NCBI RefSeq assembly: GCF_003050935.1
Contig: NZ_QAOX01000009.1
Coordinates: 124,001 to 188,000, forward strand
Length of the DNA stretch: 64,000 nt
Origin: Luteibacter sp. OK325
GTDB lineage: Bacteria > Pseudomonadota > Gammaproteobacteria > Xanthomonadales > Rhodanobacteraceae
Direction of reading: 5' to 3'
Shown piece after piece: positions 37,738 to 46,722 of the stretch. The translations under genes and the position numbers were made by a program. The notes under the pieces were generated by a model that saw only the letters and a program-made list of their open reading frames with translations, ran no database searches and was not told the origin of the DNA. The stretch's first letter is position 1, and each line of letters starts with the position of its first letter.

Positions 37738-38877
37738 ATGACCCGCCTCCCCGGACTCGACACCCTCCGCGCCGCCGCCATCTCATGGGTGCTCCTTTTC
37801 CATAGCTATCTTATCGGTGGCCTGGGGGATGGCTATGGCGTGCTGCAGTGGTCCGGCTGGATGGGCGTGGACCTGTTCTTCGTGCTCAGCGGATACCTGA
37901 TCGGTACGCAAGTGTTCAAGGCCCTGAGCCGGACGGGGACGCTCGACTTCACTGCGTTCTACCAGCGCCGCTTTATTCGTATCCTGCCGGCATTCTTCGT
38001 CGTGCTGGCGCTGTACGAGCTGTGGCCCGCATGGTCCGAGTCGAAAGGCATGCAGCCGCTGTGGCAGTTCCTCACCTTCACGTTCAACCTCCAGTACGAC
38101 AACGACGACAACTACGCGTTCTCGCATGTGTGGTCGCTCTGCGTTGAGGAACATTTCTATCTCGTGTTCCCCTTCCTCGCCTTCGCGCTGACGCGCAAGC
38201 CGGCCGCGTGGAAGTTCACCGCGGTGGCGTTGTCCGTCGTCGTAGGCGGCGTGCTGTTGCGCGCATGGCTGTGGACCCATCTGGTAGGCCCCAACGGTGG
38301 CTCGGTCGGCGGTCCCGACGACGACAGGGGCCTGAGGTACCTGCGCTATTTGTACTATCCGACCTGGGCGCGGCTCGATGGTCTCGTTGCAGGCGTCACG
38401 CTGGCCGCCTGTAGCGTTTATCGTCCCGCGTGGTTTGCGTGGGTCCGCGCGCGGGCGAACCTGCTGCTGGCCTCGGGCGTCACGCTATTGGCTGTTGCCA
38501 TCGTTTTCTTCATGGACGGCGCGCGCAGCGACTTCTGGCCCTGCGTGGTCGGCTACCCGCTGGTCGCCCTGGCGATGATGGCCTTCGTCGCCGCCGGTAG
38601 CGGTGGCACGTGGTTTGCCCGCCTGAAGGTCCCCGGTGCGGGCTGGCTGGCATCGGCGTCGTACAGCATTTATCTCAGCCACAAGGGCGTGTTCATGCTG
38701 GTGCAGGCGGCGCTCGTCGGGCGGTTGGCGGAGCATGGGCTGTTGCGCTTCGCCATTTACGCCGCAGCGACGCTGGCGGGTGGGGCAGTCCTCCACTACG
38801 CCGTGGAGCGACCTTTCCTGCGTTGGCGGGACTCGCAAACGAAGACGGCGCCCGAAGGCGCCGTCTTGTCGAACTGA
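37738..38877 (+). CDS. Acyltransferase, OafA/YrhL family
   Basis: A 379-aa integral membrane acyltransferase-3 protein with about ten TMs. It starts TRLPGLDTLRAAAISWVLLF with the conserved Arg region and the His in LLFHSY. Further family features are GVDLFFVLSGYLIGTQVFK, RRFIRILPAFFVVL and WSLCVEEHFYLVFPFLAF. Such enzymes O-acylate polysaccharides, LPS or antibiotics; the acceptor is unknown. AAGGA at 8 bases supports the ATG. The 3' end contains a terminator-like hairpin within the coding sequence. Confidence 0.9.
   Translation: MTRLPGLDTLRAAAISWVLLFHSYLIGGLGDGYGVLQWSGWMGVDLFFVLSGYLIGTQVFKALSRTGTLDFTAFYQRRFIRILPAFFVVLALYELWPAWSESKGMQPLWQFLTFTFNLQYDNDDNYAFSHVWSLCVEEHFYLVFPFLAFALTRKPAAWKFTAVALSVVVGGVLLRAWLWTHLVGPNGGSVGGPDDDRGLRYLRYLYYPTWARLDGLVAGVTLAACSVYRPAWFAWVRARANLLLASGVTLLAVAIVFFMDGARSDFWPCVVGYPLVALAMMAFVAAGSGGTWFARLKVPGAGWLASASYSIYLSHKGVFMLVQAALVGRLAEHGLLRFAIYAAATLAGGAVLHYAVERPFLRWRDSQTKTAPEGAVLSN
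38842..38870 (+). terminator. Terminator-like hairpin inside the acyltransferase 3' end
   Basis: AAGACGGCGCC and GGCGCCGTCTT form an 11-bp stem closed by a CGAA tetraloop, then TGTC. The hairpin overlaps the last codons of the gene; the T-run is short. Confidence 0.55.
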
Positions 38878-38896
38878 TTGGAAACCTGAGCATGGT

Positions 38897-38962
38897 GTGG
38901 GAGCCGGCTATGCCGGTGATGGGGTTGAGGCAACCTGGTTATCGCCGCTGAAGCGGCTCCTA
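38897..38962. repeat. REP pair
   Basis: A forward GCCGGCTATGCCGGT-type copy (38897-38919) and a reverse GCTGAAGCGGC copy (38941-38962) lie between the convergent acyltransferase and glutaredoxin-fusion genes. Confidence 0.8.
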
Positions 38963-38975
38963 CATAAAGCAGTTA

Positions 38976-39899
38976 TCAGTAACGCGGTACGGTGGGATCT
39001 ACTTCGCGCGACCATGCGTCCATGCCGCCTTCGACATTGAACAGCTGCGTGAAGCCGTGTGCGGCGAAGCGATCGGCGGCGGCGCGGCTGGAAACGCCGT
39101 GGTGGCAGATGAAGGCGATGGGGGCGTCCTTCGGCAGCTGGGCCAGTGCTTCGTAGCCTTCCTCTTCGAGGATGCGCGCACCGGCGAGCGGTGCGGCGAT
39201 GGCGCGAGCGTGTGCCGGGCGCACGTCGACCAGGGTGATGTCGCCAGCGGCGAGGCGGTCCTTCAGCTGATGGACGTTGAGCGTGCCGATGTCGACGGCA
39301 CCGGGAAACTTCAGGCTGAGGCCTTCGCCCTGCACCGTGGTGACCCAGTCGATGACCACGCCCTTGGCGCGCGCGGCGCTACCCGGATCGAAGTGGACTT
39401 CGATGCCGCTGGCAACCACGACGATGTCGAAATCGCCGGCGGGGGCAAGCTGGAATCCGGCGCTGTGATCCGGGCCGATCTCGAGGTGCAGCGCCATGCC
39501 CTGGGCATTGGCCATGCCGCCGCGAATGGCTTCGGCAGCCTTCTCGGTAATGGTGATTTCCGGCGGCGTGCGATCCGGCGCGCTGGCGCCGAACAGGGTG
39601 TAGAGCTCACCGCTGGTGTACATCTGGCGAATGATGTCCGAACCACCGACCAGCTCGCCCTTCACGTAGAGCTGCGGAATGGTCGGCCACTGGCCGTATT
39701 CCTTGATGCCCTCGCGGATTTCCGGATCTTCCAGCACGTTGACCGTGTGGTAGGTCGGGATGATGTCGTTGAGCGTGTTCGTCGCCGCGGCCGAGAAGCC
39801 GCACATCGGCTGCTGGCGCGTGCCCTTCATGAAGAGCACCACCTGGTGCTCGGCGAGGAGGGTTTCGATGCGCTCGCGGGTGGGTGTGTCGAGGGCCAT
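38976..39899 (-). CDS. Grx4-type monothiol glutaredoxin fused to A-type-like and rhodanese domains
   Basis: A 307-aa three-domain protein. Residues 1-105 form a monothiol glutaredoxin with the CGFS active site (Cys33) and PQLYVKGELVGGSDI glutathione contacts, the class that binds and delivers [2Fe-2S] clusters. Residues about 115-205 resemble A-type Fe-S carriers (ITITEKAAEAIRGG, FQLAPAGDFDIVVV) but lack all three cluster-binding cysteines. Residues about 210-307 form a rhodanese with the catalytic Cys in FICHHGVSSRAA. The fusion suggests one protein coupling sulfur transfer with cluster delivery. E. coli GrxD is only the first domain. Confidence 0.92.
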   Translation of the reverse strand: MALDTPTRERIETLLAEHQVVLFMKGTRQQPMCGFSAAATNTLNDIIPTYHTVNVLEDPEIREGIKEYGQWPTIPQLYVKGELVGGSDIIRQMYTSGELYTLFGASAPDRTPPEITITEKAAEAIRGGMANAQGMALHLEIGPDHSAGFQLAPAGDFDIVVVASGIEVHFDPGSAARAKGVVIDWVTTVQGEGLSLKFPGAVDIGTLNVHQLKDRLAAGDITLVDVRPAHARAIAAPLAGARILEEEGYEALAQLPKDAPIAFICHHGVSSRAAADRFAAHGFTQLFNVEGGMDAWSREVDPTVPRY

Positions 39900-39970
39900 G
39901 GGGTCACCGCGGAAAGAGAGGGGGCCATTTTACCGGCATCCGTGGCACATGGGCCCCCCTTGAGTCCGTT

Positions 39971-40840
39971 TCAACCCGCTAGCGACACTTCCGCCGTCAA
40001 TTCCGTGAGATCGGCCCGGCAATCGGCCAGTGGAGCGAAGCCCAGTACGGCTTCTGGCGAGGGCATCACGGTCTCACGGCTGGCGCGACCCAGGTGGGTG
40101 CAGCGTTCGGTCCAGTGGATCAGCTCCATGGCGCCGCTGGCATCCTCGACCAGTGCGGTGCAGTGCTCTACCCAGTCACCGTCGTTCATGTACAGGATGC
40201 CGTCCAGCGAACGGATGTGGCCGAAATGGATGTGACCGCAGATGTGCCCATCGAAGCCGCGCTCACGGGCGTCGGAAGCCACCCGCTGTTCGTAGTCCCG
40301 GATGTATGCCAGAGCGGCGCCTACGTGCGACTTCAGGATGATCGACAGCGGCATGTACGGTAGCTCGAGGCGCTTGCGCACGGCATGCACACGACGGTTC
40401 GCCCAGCAGATGAAGCGATGCAGGTTGTCGCCCAGCCAGGCTATCCAACTGCGGCCGATGTGCTCGGGATCGTATTCGTCGCCGTGGCTTACCCGGTAGC
40501 GGCGGCCGTCGGCACCTTCGTGGACCGCGTCCAGCTCGACCCGGATGCCCGCGATGGTCGAGCCGGCGAGGCCGCGCATCTGAAAGTCGTGGTTGCCCGG
40601 AAGGTAGATCACCTCGATGCCTTTCGCAGCCATCGCGATGAGCTCAGCGATGACCGCACTGTGGTCGGCATGCCACCAGTGGCGTTTGGCGAGCGCCTCC
40701 AGGTCGACGATATCGCCGACCAGGTAAAGCCGCTCGCAATCCAGGTGCTTGAGGAAGTCGAGGAGATAGGCGGCCTTGCAGTCCGGCGTGCCCAGATGCA
40801 CGTCGGAGATGAAAGCGCTGCGGCACGAGAGCTTGGCCAT
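39971..40840 (-). CDS. UDP-2,3-diacylglucosamine diphosphatase-like metallophosphoesterase (LpxH-like)
   Basis: A 289-aa calcineurin-like phosphoesterase with all metal-binding blocks: SDVHLG (D, H), YLVGDIVDL (GD), LPGNHD (GNHD), VSHGDEYD (H) and CGHIHFGHIR (GHxH). The block between GNHD and GHxH resembles the LpxH2 branch of UDP-2,3-diacylglucosamine hydrolases that act in lipid A synthesis. An alternative is a generic phosphodiesterase. It is monocistronic, downstream on the same strand from a REP pair. Confidence 0.82.
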   Translation of the reverse strand: MAKLSCRSAFISDVHLGTPDCKAAYLLDFLKHLDCERLYLVGDIVDLEALAKRHWWHADHSAVIAELIAMAAKGIEVIYLPGNHDFQMRGLAGSTIAGIRVELDAVHEGADGRRYRVSHGDEYDPEHIGRSWIAWLGDNLHRFICWANRRVHAVRKRLELPYMPLSIILKSHVGAALAYIRDYEQRVASDARERGFDGHICGHIHFGHIRSLDGILYMNDGDWVEHCTALVEDASGAMELIHWTERCTHLGRASRETVMPSPEAVLGFAPLADCRADLTELTAEVSLAG

Positions 40841-40962
40841 GACGTCGGTTTCCCGGGTTGTCCCGGGATGTCAGTGTCGGCCTGGCAGGTAACCGGGCCG
40901 TGGCGGGGGTGTTTCAGGTGTGTTGCGGTCCGGGGCCGGGTTGGCCGGTGCTGGCGCACCGG

Positions 40963-41037
40963 ATCGCCGATGAATCGGCTCCCACACAAAGCAGGGCGAG
41001 GCGGCGGGCTCTTTGTGGGAGCCGATTCATCGGCGAT
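40963..41037. repeat. REPIN of the GATTCATCGGC subtype
   Basis: A reverse copy (40963-40985) and a forward copy (41015-41037) are separated by 29 bases. The forward copy touches the stop codon of the minus-strand GDSL esterase gene. Confidence 0.88.
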
Positions 41038-41651
41038 CAGCGATGAAGTTCCCTCAACGCCGCCTGTGCCTCAGGCAAGATCACGTCCACCCACATCGCA
41101 TACTGTGCGGCGGACGGGTGCAGCCCGTCATCGACCAGCATCTCAGGCCGCGCACCAGCTACCCGCGAGGCCGGCGTCACGTCAGCCCATCGCGCATGGG
41201 CGCGGACCGCTTCGTCATGCGCAACGGCGTTGAAGGTGTCGATTTCGCTGCCGATCGCCGCGTGGTCACGACCCTTGGCAAAGGCGGTGATCCCCCAGTC
41301 GGGAATCGACACCACGATGACCCGGCGTGAATCGCCGGCCAGCGCGATAGCGCGCTCGAGCAGCGCGAGGAACTGCTCGCGATACTCGCTGGCGGAACGG
41401 CCGCGATACTGGTTGTTCACCCCGATCAGCAGGGTCACCAGGCCGAAGTTGCCGTGCAGGCGCGCCTCGTCCATCGCGGCGGACAATTCGTCGGTCGTCC
41501 AGCCGGTGGTGGCGATGATCCGCGGATCGCCGACCGTGACCCCGCGCTCGCGCAGGCGCGCGACCAGTTGCACAGGCCACCGTCCCTCCACCGGCACGCC
41601 TTCGCCGATGGTGTACGAGTCGCCGAGGGCGAGGTAGGTGGCTTCCGCCAT
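41037..41651 (-). CDS. SGNH/GDSL hydrolase
   Basis: A 204-aa cytoplasmic SGNH esterase without signal peptide. Block I is YLALGDSYTIGEGV (Ser), block II has a Gly in ATTGWTTDEL, block III is LLIGVNNQYRG (Asn), and block V is VDDGLHPSAAQY (Asp/His). The substrate is unknown. Its ATG lies 4 bases downstream of the aminotransferase stop, so it is the second gene of an alaA-esterase unit. Confidence 0.88.
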   Translation of the reverse strand: MAEATYLALGDSYTIGEGVPVEGRWPVQLVARLRERGVTVGDPRIIATTGWTTDELSAAMDEARLHGNFGLVTLLIGVNNQYRGRSASEYREQFLALLERAIALAGDSRRVIVVSIPDWGITAFAKGRDHAAIGSEIDTFNAVAHDEAVRAHARWADVTPASRVAGARPEMLVDDGLHPSAAQYAMWVDVILPEAQAALRELHR

Positions 41652-41654
41652 GGC

Positions 41655-42899
41655 TCAGGCGACCGCGCTGGTCGCGGGAGCGGCCTCGTCGGCCATCCGG
41701 GTGAGTACGCGGTCCATGCGGACGAACACTTCGGCGAGCTGGGCCGGTTCGGGCAAGAGCGTCAGGCGCAGGTGACGACTTGCCGAGAGATTGAAGCTGG
41801 TGCCGGGAACGACGAGCACGCTCTCTTCCTCGAGCAGGCGGAGGGCGAAGGCGGTGTCGTCGAAATGCGCGATCGCATCCGCACGGATCTGCGGGAAGGC
41901 GTAGATCGCACCGCCGGGGGCGACCACGTCGAGGAAGGGGCTGGCGGCGACACAGTCGAGCACCGTCTGCCGCGCCTGGTATAGCCGCCCGCCAGGCGAG
42001 GTAAGGGCGCCGATGGTCGGTTTGTCGAGCAAGGCGGGGCGCACGGCCCACTGCGCGGTCACGTTGGCGCACAGGCGCAAGGCGGCGAGCAGCTGGAGGG
42101 CATCGCGATACTCCGCGGTGCGACGCGGGTCGCCCGAGAGGCTCATCCAGCCAACGCGATAGCCGCAGGCCCGGTGCACTTTCGACAGTCCGCCAAAGCT
42201 CACGCAAGGATGGTCACCGGCGATGGCCGCCAGCGGCTGGAACGGGGTGTCGTCGTACAGGATCTCGTCGTAGATCTCGTCGCAGAGCAGTAGCAGGCCG
42301 TGGCGCCGGGCCACGTCGACGATGCGTTCCAGGAGGGCCTTCGGATAGACGGCACCCGTGGGGTTGTTCGGATTGATCAACACCAGGGCGCGGGTGCGCG
42401 AGCCGATCAGGGCCTCGATTTCGTCCGGGTCGGGCAGGTGAGCGTTCTCGGCCAGGCAGCGGTAGTAGCGTGGGCTGCCGTCGTTGAGGATGGTCGCGGC
42501 GCTCCACAGCGGGTAGTCCGGGCTGGGCAGCAGCACCTCGTCACCGGGCTGGAGCAGGGCGCGCAGGGAAATGTCGATGAGCTCGCTCACGCCGTTGCCG
42601 ATGAACACGCGCTCCACGTCGATGCCGACCGAACCACGGGCTTTCTGCTGGGCGACGATGGTCTCGCGGGCCTCTTCCAGGCCCTGTTCGTGGCCGTAAG
42701 CCTCGCTATCGGTCAGGTGGGCGCCGATCGCCTCGCGCAGGTGCGATGGGGTGGCGAAGCCGTAGCGGCCCGGGTTGCCGATGTTGAGCTTGATGATCGG
42801 CTGGCCGGCCGCTTCCATGTCGCGGGCACGCCGGGTGAGGGCGCCGCGGATTTCGTAGCGCACTTCCGCCAGGTGCGCGCTGGGCTTGATCGAGGACAC
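41655..42899 (-). CDS. alaA: Alanine/aspartate-type PLP aminotransferase (AlaA-like)
   Basis: A 414-aa fold-type I aminotransferase. I start it at GTG 42899 (VSSIKPSAHLAEVRYEIRG), which aligns with the start of E. coli AlaA and has GGAAG upstream; the longer open frame has no family features. Motifs are IKLNIGNPGRYGF, ANPNNPTG-like INPNNPTGAVY, LLLCDEIYDEI, and the PLP Lys in SFGGLSKVHRACGYRVGW. AlaA makes alanine from pyruvate with glutamate. The divergent neighbour is rsgA, 119 bp away. Confidence 0.9.
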   Translation of the reverse strand: MSSIKPSAHLAEVRYEIRGALTRRARDMEAAGQPIIKLNIGNPGRYGFATPSHLREAIGAHLTDSEAYGHEQGLEEARETIVAQQKARGSVGIDVERVFIGNGVSELIDISLRALLQPGDEVLLPSPDYPLWSAATILNDGSPRYYRCLAENAHLPDPDEIEALIGSRTRALVLINPNNPTGAVYPKALLERIVDVARRHGLLLLCDEIYDEILYDDTPFQPLAAIAGDHPCVSFGGLSKVHRACGYRVGWMSLSGDPRRTAEYRDALQLLAALRLCANVTAQWAVRPALLDKPTIGALTSPGGRLYQARQTVLDCVAASPFLDVVAPGGAIYAFPQIRADAIAHFDDTAFALRLLEEESVLVVPGTSFNLSASRHLRLTLLPEPAQLAEVFVRMDRVLTRMADEAAPATSAVA

Positions 42900-43018
42900 G
42901 TGCAGGACTTCCGGTGCATGCCGCCGGGCGCGTTCCCGGCGGTCGTCATCCGATCGTAACAGCGTACGAAGGGCCTCGCGAGGCGGAAAGCGGCACGGAA
43001 GCGGGCATAATCGCGGCC

Positions 43019-44074
43019 ATGACCGACTCATCGGACCTGGCGCGCCTGCGCCATATCGGCTGGCGCGACCCCGCCCTGCCCGACGATCCACGCCGCCTCG
43101 CCCGCGTCGTGGCACAGCATCGTGCCGGCTACGAGGTGCACGACGGCTCGGTCGCGTTCAATGCGCAGCCCGCCGGACACTTCCTCAAGCGTGGCCTCGA
43201 TCCTTCGCTGCGGCCATCGGTGGGCGACTTCGTCCTCCTCGACCATGCCAACCATCCGGTGATCGAAGAGGTGCTGCCGCGGCGTTCCGTCCTGACGCGC
43301 GCCGCGGCCGGTGAGCGTTACGAGCGCCAGATCATCGCCACCAACATCGACTACGTGCTGGTGATCACCGGCCTGGACGGTGACTTCAACCCGTCGCGAA
43401 TCGAACGCTACCTCACGCTTGTCGAAGGCTCTGGCGCGCGGCCGGTCGTGTTGTTGAGCAAGGCCGACACTGAAGTGGATGTCGAGGGAGCCGTCAACGC
43501 CCTGCGCGCAAGGCTGCCCGATGAGGCGGCGGTGCATGCGATCAACGCAAAAGACCCGAGCACGGTCGCCCTCCTGGCCGGATACCTCGGGCCAGGATCG
43601 AGCGCCGTGCTGGTGGGTTCGTCCGGCGCGGGCAAGTCGACGCTGACCAATACCCTGCTTGGCGAAGATCGCATGGCCACCGCCGCGGTGCGCACGCACG
43701 ACAGCCGCGGCAGGCATACAACGACACACCGGGCATTGCTCAGCTTGCCAACGGGCGGATGTCTGATCGATACGCCGGGAATGCGCGAGCTGAAACTCAC
43801 CGGCGAAGAGAACCTCGATCTGTTCGCCGACATCGAAACACTGGCCTCGCAGTGTCGATTCGCCGATTGCGGACACAGCAACGAACCCGGATGCGCCATC
43901 CAGGCCGCGTTGTCTTCCGGTGAACTTTCGCCGCAGCGCTGGCGCAACTACCTCAAGCTGCACGACGAGCGCGAAGAGCAGGCCGCCACGCTGGAAGCAC
44001 GCCTGAAACGCAAGGCGGGGCCGAAGCCCGTCGCCAAGCCGAAGCGTGGCGAGTGGCGTCGCGGCGACAGCTGA
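43019..44074 (+). CDS. rsgA: Ribosome small subunit-dependent GTPase RsgA
   Basis: A 351-aa circularly permuted GTPase that checks late 30S maturation. The OB-fold domain (VGDFVLLDHANHPVIEEVLP) is followed by G4 (LLSKAD), then G1 (GSSGAGKST, about residue 200), G2 (TTTHR) and G3 (DTPGMREL). The C-terminal zinc motif is CRFADCGHSNEPGC. A Lys-rich tail ends the protein. The start is ATG 43019; the open frame upstream overlaps the divergent aminotransferase and is rejected. Confidence 0.95.
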   Translation: MTDSSDLARLRHIGWRDPALPDDPRRLARVVAQHRAGYEVHDGSVAFNAQPAGHFLKRGLDPSLRPSVGDFVLLDHANHPVIEEVLPRRSVLTRAAAGERYERQIIATNIDYVLVITGLDGDFNPSRIERYLTLVEGSGARPVVLLSKADTEVDVEGAVNALRARLPDEAAVHAINAKDPSTVALLAGYLGPGSSAVLVGSSGAGKSTLTNTLLGEDRMATAAVRTHDSRGRHTTTHRALLSLPTGGCLIDTPGMRELKLTGEENLDLFADIETLASQCRFADCGHSNEPGCAIQAALSSGELSPQRWRNYLKLHDEREEQAATLEARLKRKAGPKPVAKPKRGEWRRGDS

Positions 44075-44157
44075 CTCCCGGCGCGACGAGTCCCGACATA
44101 CGTAGCCCCAGCCGATAACTAACGTGCGTTCCTCATCGACGAAACGAGGAAGGCATC

Positions 44158-46698
44158 ATGGCTGTGTGTTCGTACGGGCGCAGCGCGCTCGCCCTGGCGT
44201 TGTTCGGCACCCTGGCCGTTCCGGCGCAGGGCACCGATTATCCCCATAGCATCCTCGTCGATGCCGGTGGCGCCTTCTCGCTGGACCGTGGCGACAGGAT
44301 CACGATCGCCGGGCCCGGTGTCGGGCGCGCTGTCGAGGTAAGGAAGCGCGGTTCGTTCGACGCATACGGCGTGGACATCGTCAATCGCAGTTCGGGCAAC
44401 CGGACGCGCCACGCCTACGGGCTGCTCGCCTTTGGCGAGGCGAGTGCCCTCGTCGGCGACAGCCGCATCGTCGGCAGTGGCGCGAGGTCAATCGGTGTAC
44501 ATGCCCAGGACGTTTCCAGGGTCACCCTCCAGAACGTCACGCTGGGTATGAGTGCGGCCGACAGCATCGGCATCTCTTCGCGATCGGGCAGCCGGGTCAC
44601 AACGAACAACGTCACCTTGCGCGTGGACGGCGAGAACTCCATCGGTGTCATTGCCGCAGGCACGGACAGTCGCATCGTCGGTTCGGAACTCTCGATCGTC
44701 CATGCGGGAAAGCACAGCGATGTGGGTGCGGCATTTGATGTCGCCGAAGCCATGGCCATCAGTGGCGGCGCGAATGTCGAGCTTAACAAAAGCTCTCTGC
44801 TGTCGGAGCAGCCCGGCGTAGATGCGGTATCGATCCAGGGTGTCACCTCGACATTCACCGCAGGCGACACGCGCATCGTTGCCCAAGGCGACGGTGCATC
44901 TGCTATCGCCCTTGCCGGTGGCGTTGTGAGCATCGACGGCGGTGAAGTACGTGGTGCCGGCCACGCGATCCGCGCCGTGAAGGGGAGCCCGGGAGACGTC
45001 GCGGTAAAGGTGAGCGGTGGCGCGACGATCACCGGTCGCATCGAGAACGCGGATCAGCTCCTGACCTTCTCCGCGCAGAACAGCAGCGTGCATGGAGATA
45101 TCGTGAGCACCGGAAGCGGCCCGCTGCGCATCCGGCTGGATAACGCGTCCTGGCGCGGCCGTGGCGAGCGCGTTACCGAGCTCGTCGTCGCCGATGGCTC
45201 CTGGAAGGCAATGGGTGACAGTTCGGTGCAACACCTCACATTGCTCGGGCGTGGTCAGATTGCCTTCGATGAAAACGCGCTCCCCGGCAGCTTCCACGTC
45301 GGTACATTCGTCAACCCGGGCGGAGAGGGCGGCATAACGTTGAGGAGCCGGCTGGATGCCGGTGGACCGCCCAACAGCCAGTCCACGGACCGACTGCTTG
45401 TTGCTGGCGACGTCATCGGATCCACCCGCCTGGACATCGTCAACACCGGTGGTGCGGGTGCGGACACCTCGCCCCTCACGCGCGAACCGCAGGCAGGCGA
45501 CGGTATCAGCGTCGTGCAGGTCGGTGGGAGTGCACACGCTGACTCGTTCCATCTTGCGGGCGGGTATCTGGCCGCAGGTCCGTGGCAGTACAGCCTGGTC
45601 GCCTACGCACCGGGCTCGTCCGACGCCGGGCAGCGATTGCTCGACGGCGAAGGCAACGACCACTGGGACTATCGCCTGCAGAGCAATCGCACCGATGCAT
45701 CCGGCAAGCGCGTGAACGACGATGTTGCGACGCGTGAACGGGCGGCACCGACGCGGGCCCGGCTGGTGCCTCAGGCGCCTGCCTACCTCGTACTTGCCAA
45801 TGCACTGTTCGGTTATGGGCGAGCGTCGATGGACGCGTGGCATCCGCTGGAACCGGCCGCTGCGCGGGATCCCGCATGGCGTGTCCGCACGTTCGGTGGC
45901 AACGCGATCTACCGAAGCGACCTGCCTTTCCAGCGCTACGCCGTGGATTACACACGATCGGACCGTGGCCTGCAGGTGGCTGGCGACCTGCTGGCCTGGT
46001 CCTCGGGCGCGACGACCATGCGTGCGGGGCTGGGTCTATCCACCGGCTCGATGCGCGTCGCACCGCGCGCCATCGATGGCGTGAGTCGCGCAAAGGCCGA
46101 CGCACGCGGCGTGGCGGCGACCTACGTGTTGAATACCGGAGGCGGCTGGCATGCGAATGTGTCGTATGGCTACACGCACTATCGCATCGACGTGAACACG
46201 CTCCTGCACGGCGAGGTGCTCGGTCGGTTTCGTGCGAATGCCCATGAAGCCTCGGTCGGTGGCGGCTTTCGCTGGGATCCGGTCGAGCGTTTCACTCTCG
46301 AACCCGTGGCCTCGCTGTTGTGGCAGCGCCTGCGCTTCGTCAGCGCCACGGACCGCGATGGCCTCCTTGTTCGCCCGGGTGCACCCGCCCGCCTGACCTT
46401 CCGCGGTGGCGCGCGAGCATCCATGCGATTCGAGCCTCGTGGCGATGTGATCACCGCCTGGTCTCCATACATGGACACGCGCTACGTCGTGACCCGCGGG
46501 TCGGGCGAATCGATTGACGTGTCCGGCGTCCGCCTGGCCACAGGCAAGGCGGGCAGGGCCGCGGAGCTCGCTGCGGGCGCCGCGCTGCAGTTTCGCCACG
46601 ACCTCACGGCGTACATCGATGTCACGGCGCGTACGCGCCTCGGCCGCGGCGGCGAGTCCGGCACGGGCGCCCGCGCCGGCGTGATCTACCAGTTCTGA
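44158..46698 (+). CDS. Autotransporter (type Va) with pertactin-like passenger
   Basis: An 846-aa outer-membrane protein. A signal peptide (ALALALFGTLAVPAQG) is followed by a right-handed beta-helix passenger rich in short G/S/V repeats (GDSRIVGSGARSIGVHAQ, GVISIDGGEV-like). A pertactin-type junction comes next (ADSFHLAGGYLAAGPWQYSL), then an autotransporter beta-barrel from about residue 560 ending in VIYQF, whose terminal Phe is the BAM signal. No protease or lipase triad is visible, so adhesion is the likely role. It has a strong ribosome site (GAGGAAGG). It is convergent with the pilus operon. Confidence 0.9.
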   Translation: MAVCSYGRSALALALFGTLAVPAQGTDYPHSILVDAGGAFSLDRGDRITIAGPGVGRAVEVRKRGSFDAYGVDIVNRSSGNRTRHAYGLLAFGEASALVGDSRIVGSGARSIGVHAQDVSRVTLQNVTLGMSAADSIGISSRSGSRVTTNNVTLRVDGENSIGVIAAGTDSRIVGSELSIVHAGKHSDVGAAFDVAEAMAISGGANVELNKSSLLSEQPGVDAVSIQGVTSTFTAGDTRIVAQGDGASAIALAGGVVSIDGGEVRGAGHAIRAVKGSPGDVAVKVSGGATITGRIENADQLLTFSAQNSSVHGDIVSTGSGPLRIRLDNASWRGRGERVTELVVADGSWKAMGDSSVQHLTLLGRGQIAFDENALPGSFHVGTFVNPGGEGGITLRSRLDAGGPPNSQSTDRLLVAGDVIGSTRLDIVNTGGAGADTSPLTREPQAGDGISVVQVGGSAHADSFHLAGGYLAAGPWQYSLVAYAPGSSDAGQRLLDGEGNDHWDYRLQSNRTDASGKRVNDDVATRERAAPTRARLVPQAPAYLVLANALFGYGRASMDAWHPLEPAAARDPAWRVRTFGGNAIYRSDLPFQRYAVDYTRSDRGLQVAGDLLAWSSGATTMRAGLGLSTGSMRVAPRAIDGVSRAKADARGVAATYVLNTGGGWHANVSYGYTHYRIDVNTLLHGEVLGRFRANAHEASVGGGFRWDPVERFTLEPVASLLWQRLRFVSATDRDGLLVRPGAPARLTFRGGARASMRFEPRGDVITAWSPYMDTRYVVTRGSGESIDVSGVRLATGKAGRAAELAAGAALQFRHDLTAYIDVTARTRLGRGGESGTGARAGVIYQF

Positions 46699-46722
46699 GG
46701 AGGGGCTAGGGGAGGTGACCGG

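Noticed and set aside
42900..43115. Longer N-terminus for AlaA
   Set aside because: It is Arg/Pro-rich, overlaps the divergent rsgA gene and has no counterpart in E. coli AlaA.
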